DNA of 64,000 nucleotides, from contig CALVFT010000001.1 of the NCBI GenBank assembly GCA_944326915.1, positions 248,001 through 312,000 of the forward strand, written 5' to 3'. A program made the position numbers and the translations under genes. Below, in pieces: positions 16,257-24,976 of this stretch. Numbering within the stretch: position 1 is the first letter of the stretch; every line of letters starts with the position of its first letter. The notes beneath the pieces were generated by a model. That model was not told where the DNA came from. It did not search any database and saw only the letters and a program-made list of their open reading frames with translations. Source of the DNA: Candidatus Gastranaerophilales bacterium (GTDB taxonomy: Bacteria > Cyanobacteriota > Vampirovibrionia > Gastranaerophilales > Gastranaerophilaceae).

Positions 16257-17222
16257 ATGGATTGCACTAATATTAATGATATCATAAAATCTTCCAAAAA
16301 TATATTAATCATATCCCACGTAAACCCTGATGGTGATACATTAGGTTCTATGTGCGGGTTATGTACCGCAATAAACCAAAATTTTAAAAAACATTGTGAT
16401 ATGCTTGCTATATCCAAAATTCCAAGTATATATGAGTATTTGCCTAATATCTCATCAGTAAAACATATAGAAGATATTGACAAATCAAGAGAATATGACC
16501 TTGTAATAAATGTTGATGTCGCTGCAATTGATAGGATTTGTGATGCAAAAATTCTTTTTGACAAAGCAAAGAAAACTATAAACATTGACCATCACAAAAC
16601 AAATAATTCATATGGTGATATAAATATCATTAATCCTGATGCAAGCTCAACAGGCGAAGTGTTATATTATTTTATGCAGCAATCTGATTGGAAAATTGAT
16701 TTAGACACTGCGAATTGTCTTTATACCGCTATATTGACAGACACAGGATCTTTCAGATTTAATAATACAAAACCTGCGACTTTGCATGCAGCAGCTGAGC
16801 TTGTAAAACTCGGTGTTGATCCAACAGATATTTATAAAAAGGTTTATGAATCAGATTCTAAAACTTTGGTAATGTTTCAGTCATATTGCATAAGTAAAGC
16901 TAAATTTTTAGATGATGACAAAATTGCATACACAACAGTTTATAAAAAGGATATGGAAAAGTTTGGCGCAAACGATGAGTGTATGGAAGGGCTAACTGAA
17001 AAGTTACGTGCAATAGTTACAACACGTGTTGCATTCGTAGCTAAAGAAATGAAATCAGGTGCTACAAAATTTTCTATGCGCAGCAAATTTGTAGATGTAG
17101 CGGAAATATGTGGAGTATTTGGCGGCGGAGGTCATAGATTTGCTGCCGGATGCACAATCAAAGCTAAACCTGAAGATGCAATTAAACAAGTTTTAAAGGA
17201 AATTAAGAAACGCGAGATATAA
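16257..17222 (+). CDS. nrnA: DHH-family nanoRNase/pAp phosphatase
   Basis: A 321-residue DHH/DHHA1 phosphoesterase. Metal-binding motifs are HVNPDGDTLGS near residue 21, NVDVAAID and NIDHHKTN. The DHHA1 domain ends with GGGGHRFAAG. The family degrades 2-5-nt RNA and removes the 3' phosphate of pAp. The size fits B. subtilis NrnA. The promoter leaves no 5' leader. It is followed 3 nt after its stop by a YihY-type membrane protein, so the two are co-transcribed. Confidence 0.93.
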   Translation: MDCTNINDIIKSSKNILIISHVNPDGDTLGSMCGLCTAINQNFKKHCDMLAISKIPSIYEYLPNISSVKHIEDIDKSREYDLVINVDVAAIDRICDAKILFDKAKKTINIDHHKTNNSYGDINIINPDASSTGEVLYYFMQQSDWKIDLDTANCLYTAILTDTGSFRFNNTKPATLHAAAELVKLGVDPTDIYKKVYESDSKTLVMFQSYCISKAKFLDDDKIAYTTVYKKDMEKFGANDECMEGLTEKLRAIVTTRVAFVAKEMKSGATKFSMRSKFVDVAEICGVFGGGGHRFAAGCTIKAKPEDAIKQVLKEIKKREI

Positions 17223-17225
17223 TAT

Positions 17226-18134
17226 ATGAAGTTTGGCGGATTTATCAAAGCTTTAAGACGACTAATTATGTCTGTAATAGAAAATGATTTTTTCGGAATG
17301 GCTGCAGAAATGGGCTTTATGATGGTCATTGGCGTTTTCCCTTTTATGCTTTTTTTAATGGCTGTCTTCGGCTGGATGGGTAATAAAGAATTAATAGCTC
17401 CCGTTTTAAGATTTTTGGCAACATTTATGCCAGAACAGGCTATGGATTTAATTTTGACAGTACTATCTGAAGTTATGATTTTCTCTCAGGGTGGTATTAT
17501 GGCTATCACTGGTTTTTGTGTAACATTGTTTTTGTCCACAAATGCAATCGCTGTCGTATTAAAGGGTTTAAATAGAGCTTATAAAGTTGCAGAAACAAGA
17601 AATCTCATATATACACGATTACTTTCATTGCTGATGGTATTTGTTGATACAATGGTGATGTTTTTGAGTATAAACCTTATTATCTTCGGGAAGGCTATTA
17701 TAAATTTAATGGTGTCACATTTCCATATGTCAAATGGGATTGCAATAACTCTTTTAACATTACGCTGGCCGGTTGCCTTTGCAGCCTTATATTTAATGGC
17801 TTTTCTCAGCTATTATATACTACCTGACTTACGTGGAAACGACAAATTTAAAAGAGAAAGTGCATTACCGGGAACTTGGTTTTTCTGCACATTTTGGTTA
17901 ATAGGTTCTTGGGGCTTTTCATTGTATGTAAACAATCTAAGAACATATAATATGGTATATGGAACCATCGGAGCATTTGCTGTACTTATGGTTTGGTTTT
18001 ATTACACATCAATACTGATACTTATTGGTGGAGAAATTAATTCACAAGTGTATAACAAGTTGGAATCAAAAGCTGCGGAAATTAGAGCAAGTTTTGCTGC
18101 ATTGCAAAAATTTAACGTCGATGCAGAAGATTAA
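17226..18134 (+). CDS. YihY/BrkB-family inner membrane protein
   Basis: A 302-residue protein with about six membrane spans. The opening FFGMAAEMGFMMVIGVFPFMLFLMAVFGW, ALPGTWFFCTFWLIGSWGFSLYV and YGTIGAFAVLMVWFYYTSILILIGGEINSQV are the conserved regions of the YihY (formerly RNase BN) family. The molecular function of the family is not settled. It starts 3 nt after the nrnA stop without an SD, so translation is likely coupled. It is convergent with the small HAD gene (4-nt overlap). Confidence 0.9.
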   Translation: MKFGGFIKALRRLIMSVIENDFFGMAAEMGFMMVIGVFPFMLFLMAVFGWMGNKELIAPVLRFLATFMPEQAMDLILTVLSEVMIFSQGGIMAITGFCVTLFLSTNAIAVVLKGLNRAYKVAETRNLIYTRLLSLLMVFVDTMVMFLSINLIIFGKAIINLMVSHFHMSNGIAITLLTLRWPVAFAALYLMAFLSYYILPDLRGNDKFKRESALPGTWFFCTFWLIGSWGFSLYVNNLRTYNMVYGTIGAFAVLMVWFYYTSILILIGGEINSQVYNKLESKAAEIRASFAALQKFNVDAED

Positions 18135-18466
18135 GACTTGTACCAAACTTTAAATTCTGAAATTTTCTTTAACAAATTTGAATAGTCACCGTCAAACGTT
18201 ATACATCTATCGTCCACTTGAATATAAGCGGGCTCTTTAATATTAGTTACACCTGATATGTAGTCAAATAAATTATATTTTTTTAACCAATTAGTCGCCA
18301 TTATTATATCTCTTGCAGTGAATATTTTTACTTCATAATCAAAATTTAATTTTTGAAGAAGAATATCAGCGCCTTCCTTTGGAGGAGGAATAACATCCTT
18401 ATCAAATTCTCCTTCATATTGATTTAGCACACCATCTAAATCCATTAACAAAGTTTTTTTCTTCAT
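18131..18466 (-). CDS. Small HAD-like hydrolase, 5'-nucleotidase C type
   Basis: A 111-residue protein with HAD motif I, LLMDLDGVLNQYEGEF. It continues with PKEGADILLQKLNFDYEVKIFTARDIIMATNWLKKY, which resembles the deoxy-5'-nucleotidase/polynucleotide-phosphatase group. It is short: motif IV is reduced to VDDRCITFDGDY and no cap is present. The frame is open to 18493, but ATG 18466 has AAGGG 8 nt upstream and gives the normal start MKKKTLLMDLDG. The substrate is unknown. Confidence 0.75.
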   Translation of the reverse strand: MKKKTLLMDLDGVLNQYEGEFDKDVIPPPKEGADILLQKLNFDYEVKIFTARDIIMATNWLKKYNLFDYISGVTNIKEPAYIQVDDRCITFDGDYSNLLKKISEFKVWYKS

Positions 18467-18517
18467 TGAATGTCCCTTAAATACAAACTCCATTAGATAA
18501 AAAACTTTTTGATATTA

Positions 18518-18564
18518 CAATTGTCAATATGGCTACAATTTAAGTGCATTTTAATTGACAATTG
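18518..18564. repeat. Inverted repeat overlapping the hisS -35 box
   Basis: CAATTGTCAAT (18518-18528) is the exact reverse complement of ATTGACAATTG (18554-18564). The second arm contains the -35 box of hisS. It could be a binding site or form a loop in DNA. Confidence 0.5.
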
Positions 18565-18583
18565 AAGACCGCCATAATAAAAT
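18555..18583 (+). promoter_or_regulatory. Consensus promoter of hisS, leaderless layout
   Basis: TTGACA (18555-18560), exactly 17 bp and TAAAAT (18578-18583), then TGACTT and ATG 18590. With a start point 6-7 nt after the -10 box, the AUG is the first codon. There is no SD. Confidence 0.8.
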
Positions 18584-18589
18584 TGACTT

Positions 18590-19828
18590 ATGGCTAAGAT
18601 AATAAATGTAATTAAAGGAACAAAAGATATTTTGCCACAGGATATTGAACAGTGGCATAGATTGGAAGAAAAAGCTCTTGAAGTTTTTTCAAAATACGGA
18701 TATAAAGAAATAAGAACTCCAATTTTTGAAGCAACAGAATTATTTGCACGTGGAGTTGGAGATACAACAGATATAGTTAATAAAGAAATGTACACTTTTG
18801 AAAAAAGTGAACGTTCTTTAACACTAAGACCTGAAAACACAGCAGGAGTGGTTCGTTCATATATCGAAAACGGAATGTCAAGATTATCTGCTCCTGTAAA
18901 ATTATGGTACAAAGGTCCGATGTTTAGATATGAACGTCCTCAAGCAGGAAGACAAAGACAGTTTCACCAAGTAGGTGTTGAAATGTTTGGAATCAAACAA
19001 CCTACTGCTGATGCAGAAGTTATTTTACTTGCAGTAAATTATTTAAAATCTTTAGGCTTAAATGACTTGGAAGTTGAAATTAACTCTCTTGGTTGTCCTA
19101 AATGCCGTGAGGAATATAAAAGAAAAATTAAAGAAGTATTAAAACCTGAGTTTGAAAATCTTTGTGAAGATTGTCAAAATCGATATGAAAAAAATCCGTT
19201 GAGATTATTGGATTGCAAGGTTGAATCTTGCAAAGCTATTTTTGAAAAACCTGAAATCCAAAAAGTTATCCAGTCTGATTTTATATGCGAAGAGTGTGCT
19301 GCACATTATAAAGAATTAAAGTCATACTTGGACAAACTTGAAGTCCCTTATGTAGAAAACAAACTTCTTGTAAGGGGTCTTGATTACTATAACAGAACAG
19401 TTTTTGAAATAAAATCAAACAATTTAGGATCTCAAAATGCCGTATGCGGTGGCGGAAGATATGATAGCCTTGTTAGAAATTTAGGTGGCGAAGATACCCC
19501 TGCTGTCGGTTGGGCTATGGGTATGGAAAGATTAAACTCTTTGTTGCCTGAAATTGAACCTAAAAAACTAAAAGCATATATCGTTTCAAACTACCCAACA
19601 GAAGCATTTTCACTTGCAGAAGAAATTAGAAGTTTTGGATTTGACGTTGAGTTTGATCTTGCAAACAAGAAATTTACAAAACAACTTGAAAAAGCTTCAA
19701 AAGTTGCAGAATATGCCGTAATTTTGGGAGAAGACGAAATTAAAAATAACGAAGTTTCAGTTAAAAATTTAGCGACATCAAATCAAGTTACCATTAAGAG
19801 AAATGAATTGAAATCACACTTGTTATAA
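18590..19828 (+). CDS. hisS: Histidine--tRNA ligase
   Basis: A 412-residue class II aminoacyl-tRNA synthetase, normal length. Motif 2 is MFRYERPQAGRQRQFHQ, the HisA signature is LVRGLDYYNRTVFE, and motif 3 is GWAMGMERL preceded by GGGRYDSLV. The C-terminal anticodon-binding domain starts at about 325. Four CxxC-type pairs (CPKCREE, CEDC, CKVESC, CEEC) near 165-235 suggest a metal site in the insertion. The promoter leaves no 5' leader. A small nucleotidyltransferase-like gene follows. Confidence 0.96.
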   Translation: MAKIINVIKGTKDILPQDIEQWHRLEEKALEVFSKYGYKEIRTPIFEATELFARGVGDTTDIVNKEMYTFEKSERSLTLRPENTAGVVRSYIENGMSRLSAPVKLWYKGPMFRYERPQAGRQRQFHQVGVEMFGIKQPTADAEVILLAVNYLKSLGLNDLEVEINSLGCPKCREEYKRKIKEVLKPEFENLCEDCQNRYEKNPLRLLDCKVESCKAIFEKPEIQKVIQSDFICEECAAHYKELKSYLDKLEVPYVENKLLVRGLDYYNRTVFEIKSNNLGSQNAVCGGGRYDSLVRNLGGEDTPAVGWAMGMERLNSLLPEIEPKKLKAYIVSNYPTEAFSLAEEIRSFGFDVEFDLANKKFTKQLEKASKVAEYAVILGEDEIKNNEVSVKNLATSNQVTIKRNELKSHLL

Positions 19829-19852
19829 ATATCAAAGGAAAGAGAGTTGATA

Positions 19853-20182
19853 ATGGATAATTCTGTTGATTCAGTAATCTTTAGACTCGCAAAGGACTTC
19901 AATAAAAACTTTGACGATTTTCAAGGCATTTATTTGTTCGGAATTTTTTTGGATGGGGAAATGCATCCAGATGAAGATATTGAACTTGTTGCAATTTTTG
20001 AAACTGAAGATAAGTCAAAACGAGAACAGATTTGGCCTATCATTGGTAAAATAGAAACTGAAATGAATGTATGCATTGATCTTTATCCTTATACAAAAGA
20101 AGAATTTAAAAATGATGAAGATTTATATGATGAAGTTATGGATGAAGGAATTTTTTATAACAAGCTTGGAATGAAAGAATAA
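19853..20182 (+). CDS. Degenerate nucleotidyltransferase-like small protein
   Basis: A 109-residue acidic protein. The segment GIYLFGIFLDGEMHPDEDIELVAIFE has the spacing of a pol-beta/MNT nucleotidyltransferase (GS-x-G ... D-x-D). The Gly-Ser is FG and the acid pair reads DEDIE, so catalysis is doubtful. CIDLYPYTKEEF fits the third strand. It lies 24 nt after hisS and probably belongs to the same transcript. The start may also be TTG 19847. ATG 19853 is preferred, with AGAGAG 6 nt upstream. The function is unknown. Confidence 0.6.
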   Translation: MDNSVDSVIFRLAKDFNKNFDDFQGIYLFGIFLDGEMHPDEDIELVAIFETEDKSKREQIWPIIGKIETEMNVCIDLYPYTKEEFKNDEDLYDEVMDEGIFYNKLGMKE

Positions 20183-20195
20183 TTAGCTTTGAGGC

Positions 20196-20224
20196 TTGAT
20201 TTATCTAAAAAAATAATGTATAAT
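20196..20224 (+). promoter_or_regulatory. Promoter of the 62-residue protein gene
   Basis: TTGATT (20196-20201), 17 bp, TATAAT (20219-20224). A 5' leader of about 33 nt with AAGGA before ATG 20265 makes this an ordinary SD-led gene. Confidence 0.7.
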
Positions 20225-20264
20225 ATTTGACGCGTAATTATAGCTTATAAAAAGGAACTAAAAA

Positions 20265-20453
20265 ATGGACAAAATTACAATCCGTTCAGACAGACAAGAC
20301 GATTACAAATTCACTTACAGAGGAGAAGAAGTTGTACTTGGAGCAGGTAAAATTATTAGCATTGCAAACGGGCTCAATGATGTAGTATTGCCGACTTGCG
20401 CAATGAAAATTATTAACAACCTAATCGTAATCAAAGATGACGTGAAAAAATAA
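20265..20453 (+). CDS. Hypothetical small protein, 62 residues
   Basis: This has its own promoter, AAGGA before the start and a terminator, so it is very likely real. The protein is predicted to be all beta (ITIRSD, YKFTYRGEEVVLG, KIISIANG, NLIVIKDDV) with no cysteines or membrane span. I recognise no family. A strongly expressed small cytoplasmic protein is plausible from the promoter. Confidence 0.75.
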   Translation: MDKITIRSDRQDDYKFTYRGEEVVLGAGKIISIANGLNDVVLPTCAMKIINNLIVIKDDVKK

Positions 20454-20480
20454 AACTTTATTAAATATAAATTACTAAAA

Positions 20481-20514
20481 AAACAGGTTTTGCAATATCC
20501 AGACCTGTTTTTTT
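20481..20514 (+). terminator. Bidirectional terminator
   Basis: AAACAGGT (20481-20488) pairs with ACCTGTTT (20503-20510), flanked by A and T tracts. It serves the 62-residue gene and probably the convergent porin gene. Confidence 0.8.
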
Positions 20515-21850
20515 ATAGCAATATTTGTGTTCCGAGAATAATTCTGTGACTATCTTCTGTATCTTCATTATCACAAAAAACATAATTCAAAATTAAACGT
20601 AGAGCCTGACCTTTTATAAAATAGTTTATACCTGCCGAATACTCTCTACGAAGATTGCTTGCAACATCACGATTAGGGTCAAACTGATCATATCGAGCCA
20701 AGATATGTAATTTTTGTGTAAGTCTGTATTGTATAGTAGTATAAAAACCTGTAGCTTTATCAGTACTAATATAAGTTCCATTGTAGCCATCTGCAATAGC
20801 ATATTCAAAATTAGTCATAAATTTTTTGTATCTGTAACTTGCATAAGCACCACCCACTGTATAGTTAGTGTCATTATGACCTGCATTAAGACCACCACCT
20901 AACACAAGTGTTCCATACTTACCATCGGTTTTGCCCAAAGGTTTAAAGTTTACCCAACCGGTAAATTCTGCTCCAGGAAAAAATTCCTTAAAGAATCTAT
21001 CAGAACTGTTTAAAGCAACACTATAATCAACCAGATCATAATCTCCTACCACACGAACTCCCAAAGCTCTTGTGTTACCAAAAGTTCTCGAAATTTGTGA
21101 ACGCATAGCAAAAGGTAATACATAAGACCCCATACCTCCTTCAAAACCTACTTGGTTACGAGAATTACCAATGATAATTTTATGATGAGGAATTCTTGTA
21201 TTCATTATATAAGCATCAGTAACAAGACCTTGTAAATAAGTTCTATTTTCACCCTTTTTAAAGTTAAATTGGAGTTTAAAATCAGTATTTTTATCTTTAA
21301 AATCTCCAACTACACCAGCTTCCATAAATCCAAAGCCATAATCAGTATCATAATCAGATCCTGAAAAATCAAACCCCATATTACCCTGATAAGCACCGTA
21401 AAACTGTACTTTATCAATAATTCCCTTTTTATATTTGAAAGTCAACTCATCTTTTAATAAGAATGAAGGAATGGAAGTTCTTTCAAGCTTTTTTTTATAA
21501 ATACGCCCAAATAAAGACTCCTCCTCAATCTTAAAAGGATGATCAGAATCTTTATCAGTATCAATCAAGTTATCAAAAATTGAGAATTCGGTATCTACGT
21601 TATCCCTAATAATATCTTTTTGAATCCAATCAGAAGTGTTATTTTTTTTATTATTTTCTCGGTTTTCAAAATTGTCATCAGGAATTTCCTGCTTGTCTAC
21701 AGAATCATTTTTTGAAACATCAAGATGTATTACCTCTTGCTCTTGTGGAGGATTTACATCGGAAGTAGGTTTAACTTTTCCAAAAGCAAACGTAGGCGGG
21801 GCAAGCATTATAGCAATAAATATTAAAGCTATTCTTAAAAAACAATTCAC
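20513..21850 (-). CDS. Outer-membrane porin, phosphate-selective O/P-like
   Basis: A 445-residue exported beta-barrel. Residues 1-22 are a signal peptide (LRIALIFIAIMLAPPTFAFG). Residues 23-115 are an acidic, Asp/Asn-rich linker, and from about 130 alternating amphipathic strands run to the end. GFEGGMGSYVLPFAMRSQISRTFGNTRALGVR resembles the core of the OprO/OprP porin family. The protein ends in Leu-Leu rather than the usual aromatic residue. It proves an outer membrane. Ion selectivity cannot be told. The acidic linker could sit in the periplasm or contact the wall. Confidence 0.8.
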   Translation of the reverse strand: MNCFLRIALIFIAIMLAPPTFAFGKVKPTSDVNPPQEQEVIHLDVSKNDSVDKQEIPDDNFENRENNKKNNTSDWIQKDIIRDNVDTEFSIFDNLIDTDKDSDHPFKIEEESLFGRIYKKKLERTSIPSFLLKDELTFKYKKGIIDKVQFYGAYQGNMGFDFSGSDYDTDYGFGFMEAGVVGDFKDKNTDFKLQFNFKKGENRTYLQGLVTDAYIMNTRIPHHKIIIGNSRNQVGFEGGMGSYVLPFAMRSQISRTFGNTRALGVRVVGDYDLVDYSVALNSSDRFFKEFFPGAEFTGWVNFKPLGKTDGKYGTLVLGGGLNAGHNDTNYTVGGAYASYRYKKFMTNFEYAIADGYNGTYISTDKATGFYTTIQYRLTQKLHILARYDQFDPNRDVASNLRREYSAGINYFIKGQALRLILNYVFCDNEDTEDSHRIILGTQILL

Positions 21851-21874
21851 AATTATTAATATATCATAAAACTT

Positions 21875-21904
21875 TTGTAAATTATATTTTTTTTAGTGTA
21901 TTAT
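21875..21904 (+). promoter_or_regulatory. Promoter of the decarboxylase, leaderless layout
   Basis: TTGTAA (21875-21880), 18 bp, TATTAT (21899-21904), then 8 AT-only nt and ATG 21913. There is no SD. Confidence 0.5.
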
Positions 21905-21912
21905 TAATAATT

Positions 21913-23340
21913 ATGACAGATGTAATAAAAAAAGAAAATAAACTAACAAAAGTTAAAGCCCCAATAGTTGAAGCCCTAAAAAAAGCTTATGAAAACCCTA
22001 CATACCAGTTTCATATTCCGGGACACACTAAAGGTAATGGGTCTTTGCCTGAATTTAAAAAACTTATAGGCAAAAAAGCTTTGAGCATAGACACAACAGA
22101 TGAGTTTGATAATCTTGGAACACTTCATCCTGCGACAGGTCCGATTAAAGAAGCTCAAGAATTAGCAGCTAAAGCTTTTGGTGCTCAAAAGACATTTTTC
22201 TTACTTAATGGTTCTACTGCAGGAAACTTAGCACTTGCAATGGGATTGACAAAAAAGGGACAAAAAATTATTGTTAACCGTAATTGTCACCGTTCAATCT
22301 TGACTGGGATGATTATTTCAGGAGCAGAACCATTATGGCTTGTTCCAAATCGATTTGAAGAATGGGGTATATGGGGTAATGTTACTCCTGAATCTGTCGA
22401 AGATATGCTAAAAAACAACCCTGATGCAGGAATGGTATGGATTACCAATCCGACTTATGAGGGTGTTGTTTCTGATATAAAATCTATTTCTGCAGTTTGC
22501 AAAAAGTACAATGTACCATTACTTGTAGATGAAGCTCATGCGTGTTTGTGGAATTTTAATGACCATCTTCCAACAACTGCTTTAAAATTAGGAGCAGATG
22601 CAGTTGTACATTCTTTACACAAAACAGGCGGAAGCATGAGCCAAAGCTCTATGTTACATATTGCAGAAAATTCAAGCTTGAATGTCGATGCAGTAGAAAA
22701 AGCTTTAAAATTGTTACATACAACAAGTCCTTCATTAATGTTACTTGCAAGTCTTGATGCAGCTAGAGCTAATCTTGACAGTCAAAGAGGAAGAAAGCAG
22801 CTTGAAAGAGCTGTAAAAAATGCTAAATATTTAAGACGTGAAATCGATAAATTAGAACATATTCATCATCTAAAACCTGATTTTGGATACAAAACAGATA
22901 TTACTAAAGTATTTATAAAAGATGACAGATTATCAGGTAAAAGATTAGAATCTATTTTAGAAATTGATTTTAACATAGAAGTAGAAAGTGCTTCTGATGC
23001 AGGACTTTTAGTGCTTTCCAATATTGGAAATACAAGAGCTGATATGCAATATCTTGTAAAATGTTTACAAAAAATAGATCAATCACATTATTCAGATATA
23101 TGTTACTTAGAAAACAAAAAGCATATGCCAATGTTGGAACCTGTAATAAAAATGAGTTTACGAGATGCATATTATGCAGAAAAAGAAACTCTTCCAAAAG
23201 AAAAATGTATAGGAAGAATAGCTGGTGAAGTTATTGCAGAATGTCCTCCCGGTATTGCAGTATTACTTCCTGGAGAATTGATTACTGAAGCGCATATGCC
23301 TTATCTTGTTGATTACGAAACTATTGAAGTTATCAAATAA
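21913..23340 (+). CDS. Arginine/lysine/ornithine decarboxylase
   Basis: A 475-residue PLP-dependent enzyme of the short Firmicutes/cyanobacterial type of the Orn/Lys/Arg decarboxylase class I family, without the N-terminal wing domain. FHIPGHTKG is the family opening, D206 in LVDEAHA contacts PLP nitrogen, and K237 in VVHSLHKTGG is the Schiff-base Lys. The C-terminal domain has the CPPGIAVLLPGE motif. B. subtilis SpeA of this form makes agmatine from arginine. Which amino acid is used here cannot be told from the sequence. It probably feeds spermidine synthase (13545). The divergent neighbour is the porin. Confidence 0.92.
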   Translation: MTDVIKKENKLTKVKAPIVEALKKAYENPTYQFHIPGHTKGNGSLPEFKKLIGKKALSIDTTDEFDNLGTLHPATGPIKEAQELAAKAFGAQKTFFLLNGSTAGNLALAMGLTKKGQKIIVNRNCHRSILTGMIISGAEPLWLVPNRFEEWGIWGNVTPESVEDMLKNNPDAGMVWITNPTYEGVVSDIKSISAVCKKYNVPLLVDEAHACLWNFNDHLPTTALKLGADAVVHSLHKTGGSMSQSSMLHIAENSSLNVDAVEKALKLLHTTSPSLMLLASLDAARANLDSQRGRKQLERAVKNAKYLRREIDKLEHIHHLKPDFGYKTDITKVFIKDDRLSGKRLESILEIDFNIEVESASDAGLLVLSNIGNTRADMQYLVKCLQKIDQSHYSDICYLENKKHMPMLEPVIKMSLRDAYYAEKETLPKEKCIGRIAGEVIAECPPGIAVLLPGELITEAHMPYLVDYETIEVIK

Positions 23341-23414
23341 AGCTAATCTACTACAATTGTACGATTTAAAATTGTTCGTAAGCATATAGAATAACCCTTG
23401 GAGGTTGAAGAAGT

Positions 23415-23738
23415 ATGTTAATGACGAATATTGAAACTGTACCTGGAATGAATATTATTGCACAGTATGGTCTAGTTACAGGTAGTACAGTAAGAGCCAA
23501 AAATGCTATTAAAGATTTTGGTGCAGGCCTAAAAAATATGGTTGGTGGTGAATTAAAAAGCTACACTGAGCTTTTAACAGAAGCCAGAAAAGAAGCTATT
23601 GAAAGAATGAAAGAACAAGCAAAAAGACTTGGGGCTAATGCTATAATCAATATAAGATTAGCGACTTCTTCAGTAACTGTAGGTGCTGCTGAAGTGTATG
23701 CCTATGGAACAGCTGTAAAAGTAGAACCGAAAGGATAA
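23415..23738 (+). CDS. YbjQ/UPF0145-family protein
   Basis: A 107-residue protein of the YbjQ family (Pfam heavy-metal-binding domain, related to dodecin-like oligomers). The family motif is ATS-VTVGAAEVYAYGTAV, preceded by ARKEAIERMKEQAKRLGANAIINIRLAT. Members form pentamers, and their role is poorly defined. GGAGG precedes the start. It is the first of five genes in tight succession (23415-27130). The second is a membrane-anchored paralogue. Confidence 0.9.
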   Translation: MLMTNIETVPGMNIIAQYGLVTGSTVRAKNAIKDFGAGLKNMVGGELKSYTELLTEARKEAIERMKEQAKRLGANAIINIRLATSSVTVGAAEVYAYGTAVKVEPKG

Positions 23739-23742
23739 TTTA

Positions 23743-24195
23743 ATGGAAGATATAATATTTCTATTGATTATACTTAGCGTAACTTACGTAACAGGTTCTA
23801 TCATTGAAAAGAAACATTTTGAGAGTATCAAAAAAAGAGAAAGAGCACTTATTAGAAAACCTATTATAAGTTTTGGTGCAAAAACTTGGAATACAAACAA
23901 AAAAATTAAAAAGATTGAGCTTGTAACAGGTGAAGTCGTAATTAGTGGTGATTATTTTAAAAACTTCGTAGCTTCATTAAAAAACCTTTTTGGCGGTAGA
24001 TTAACAACTTTTGAATCAGTCTTAGACAGAGGAAGAAGAGAAGCAGTTTTAAGAATGAGAGAAAAAGCAATTGGTGCACACTACATCATAAATGCAAGAA
24101 TAGAATCAATTATGATAAATGATAACTATTCATCAAAAGAGAGTGTTCCTCAATGCGCAATAATCGCATATGGTACAGCAGTAACTTATGAATAA
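23743..24195 (+). CDS. Membrane-anchored YbjQ paralogue
   Basis: A 150-residue protein. Residues 1-18 form one hydrophobic segment (IIFLLIILSVTYVTGSII), residues 19-60 are a basic linker, and the rest is a YbjQ domain (RGRREAVLRMREKAIGAHYIINARIES ... IIAYGTAVTYE). About half of its core residues match the preceding gene product, so the two arose by duplication. It begins 4 nt after that gene's stop and overlaps the protease gene by 8 nt. This arrangement would give a mixed soluble and anchored YbjQ oligomer. Confidence 0.88.
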   Translation: MEDIIFLLIILSVTYVTGSIIEKKHFESIKKRERALIRKPIISFGAKTWNTNKKIKKIELVTGEVVISGDYFKNFVASLKNLFGGRLTTFESVLDRGRREAVLRMREKAIGAHYIINARIESIMINDNYSSKESVPQCAIIAYGTAVTYE

Positions 24196-24976
24196 AGATC
24201 TTGAAGAAAAATACCTGAGTGTAATAGAAGATAACGTCAATGTTGGCAAGTCCAATGTTGGCGTTGAGTTTGTAATCTTAATTTTAGGTATTGCAGCTAT
24301 TTTTGGTATGGTTTATATTTTTGCGGATAATATCTCAAACCTATTTATCGACAAAATGTCAACAGAAACTCAGATGAAAATAGAAAATTCGATATCCTCA
24401 AATGTGTCACTAGATATAGATAAAAATAGCAAGCATGTAAAAAAATTAAATGAATTAAGAGACAAAATTATAAGCCTTGATCCCGAACTTCAAAATAAAT
24501 CCTCCTTCAAAATTTTTGAAGTGAAAAATAAAGAAATAAATGCATTTGTTATTCCGAATGGAACCATATATTTTACATCAGGCCTCTTAAATAAAATAAA
24601 TGACGAAGAAACTCTTGCGTTTATACTCGCTCACGAAATGGGACATTATGCACATAGAGACCATCTAAAAAGTATAAGTAGAGATATTATTGTTTATACT
24701 TTAACATCAATATTTTCAAATAACCAACAAAATGTTAATATGACCCTAAATAGTATATCCGGTCTACATGCACTAAAATATTCAAGAAACCAAGAAAGAA
24801 ATGCTGATAGGTATGCAAATACAGTAGTATACAAATTGTATGGAAATAATAATGGGGCTGTTAAATTTTTCGAATTTCTTGAAAAAGAAGAAAAAACACC
24901 CGAATTTTTACAATATTTTTCTACCCACCCTGCAACTAGGGAAAGAATCAAAATGCTAAAAGGAAGGAATTTTTAA
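24188..24976 (+). CDS. M48-family membrane metalloprotease
   Basis: A 262-residue zinc protease of the Ste24/HtpX/BepA group. One span lies near 28-47, and the catalytic domain follows. HEMGH is in LAFILAHEMGHYAHRDH (about 147) and the third metal ligand is Glu in RNQERNADRYAN. STHPATRERIKML is the usual M48 C-terminal motif. It has a single anchor, unlike HtpX with four spans, and lacks the TPR domain of BepA. That TPR function could be supplied by the last gene in the operon. It overlaps both neighbours (8 nt and 1 nt). Confidence 0.92.
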   Translation: MNKDLEEKYLSVIEDNVNVGKSNVGVEFVILILGIAAIFGMVYIFADNISNLFIDKMSTETQMKIENSISSNVSLDIDKNSKHVKKLNELRDKIISLDPELQNKSSFKIFEVKNKEINAFVIPNGTIYFTSGLLNKINDEETLAFILAHEMGHYAHRDHLKSISRDIIVYTLTSIFSNNQQNVNMTLNSISGLHALKYSRNQERNADRYANTVVYKLYGNNNGAVKFFEFLEKEEKTPEFLQYFSTHPATRERIKMLKGRNF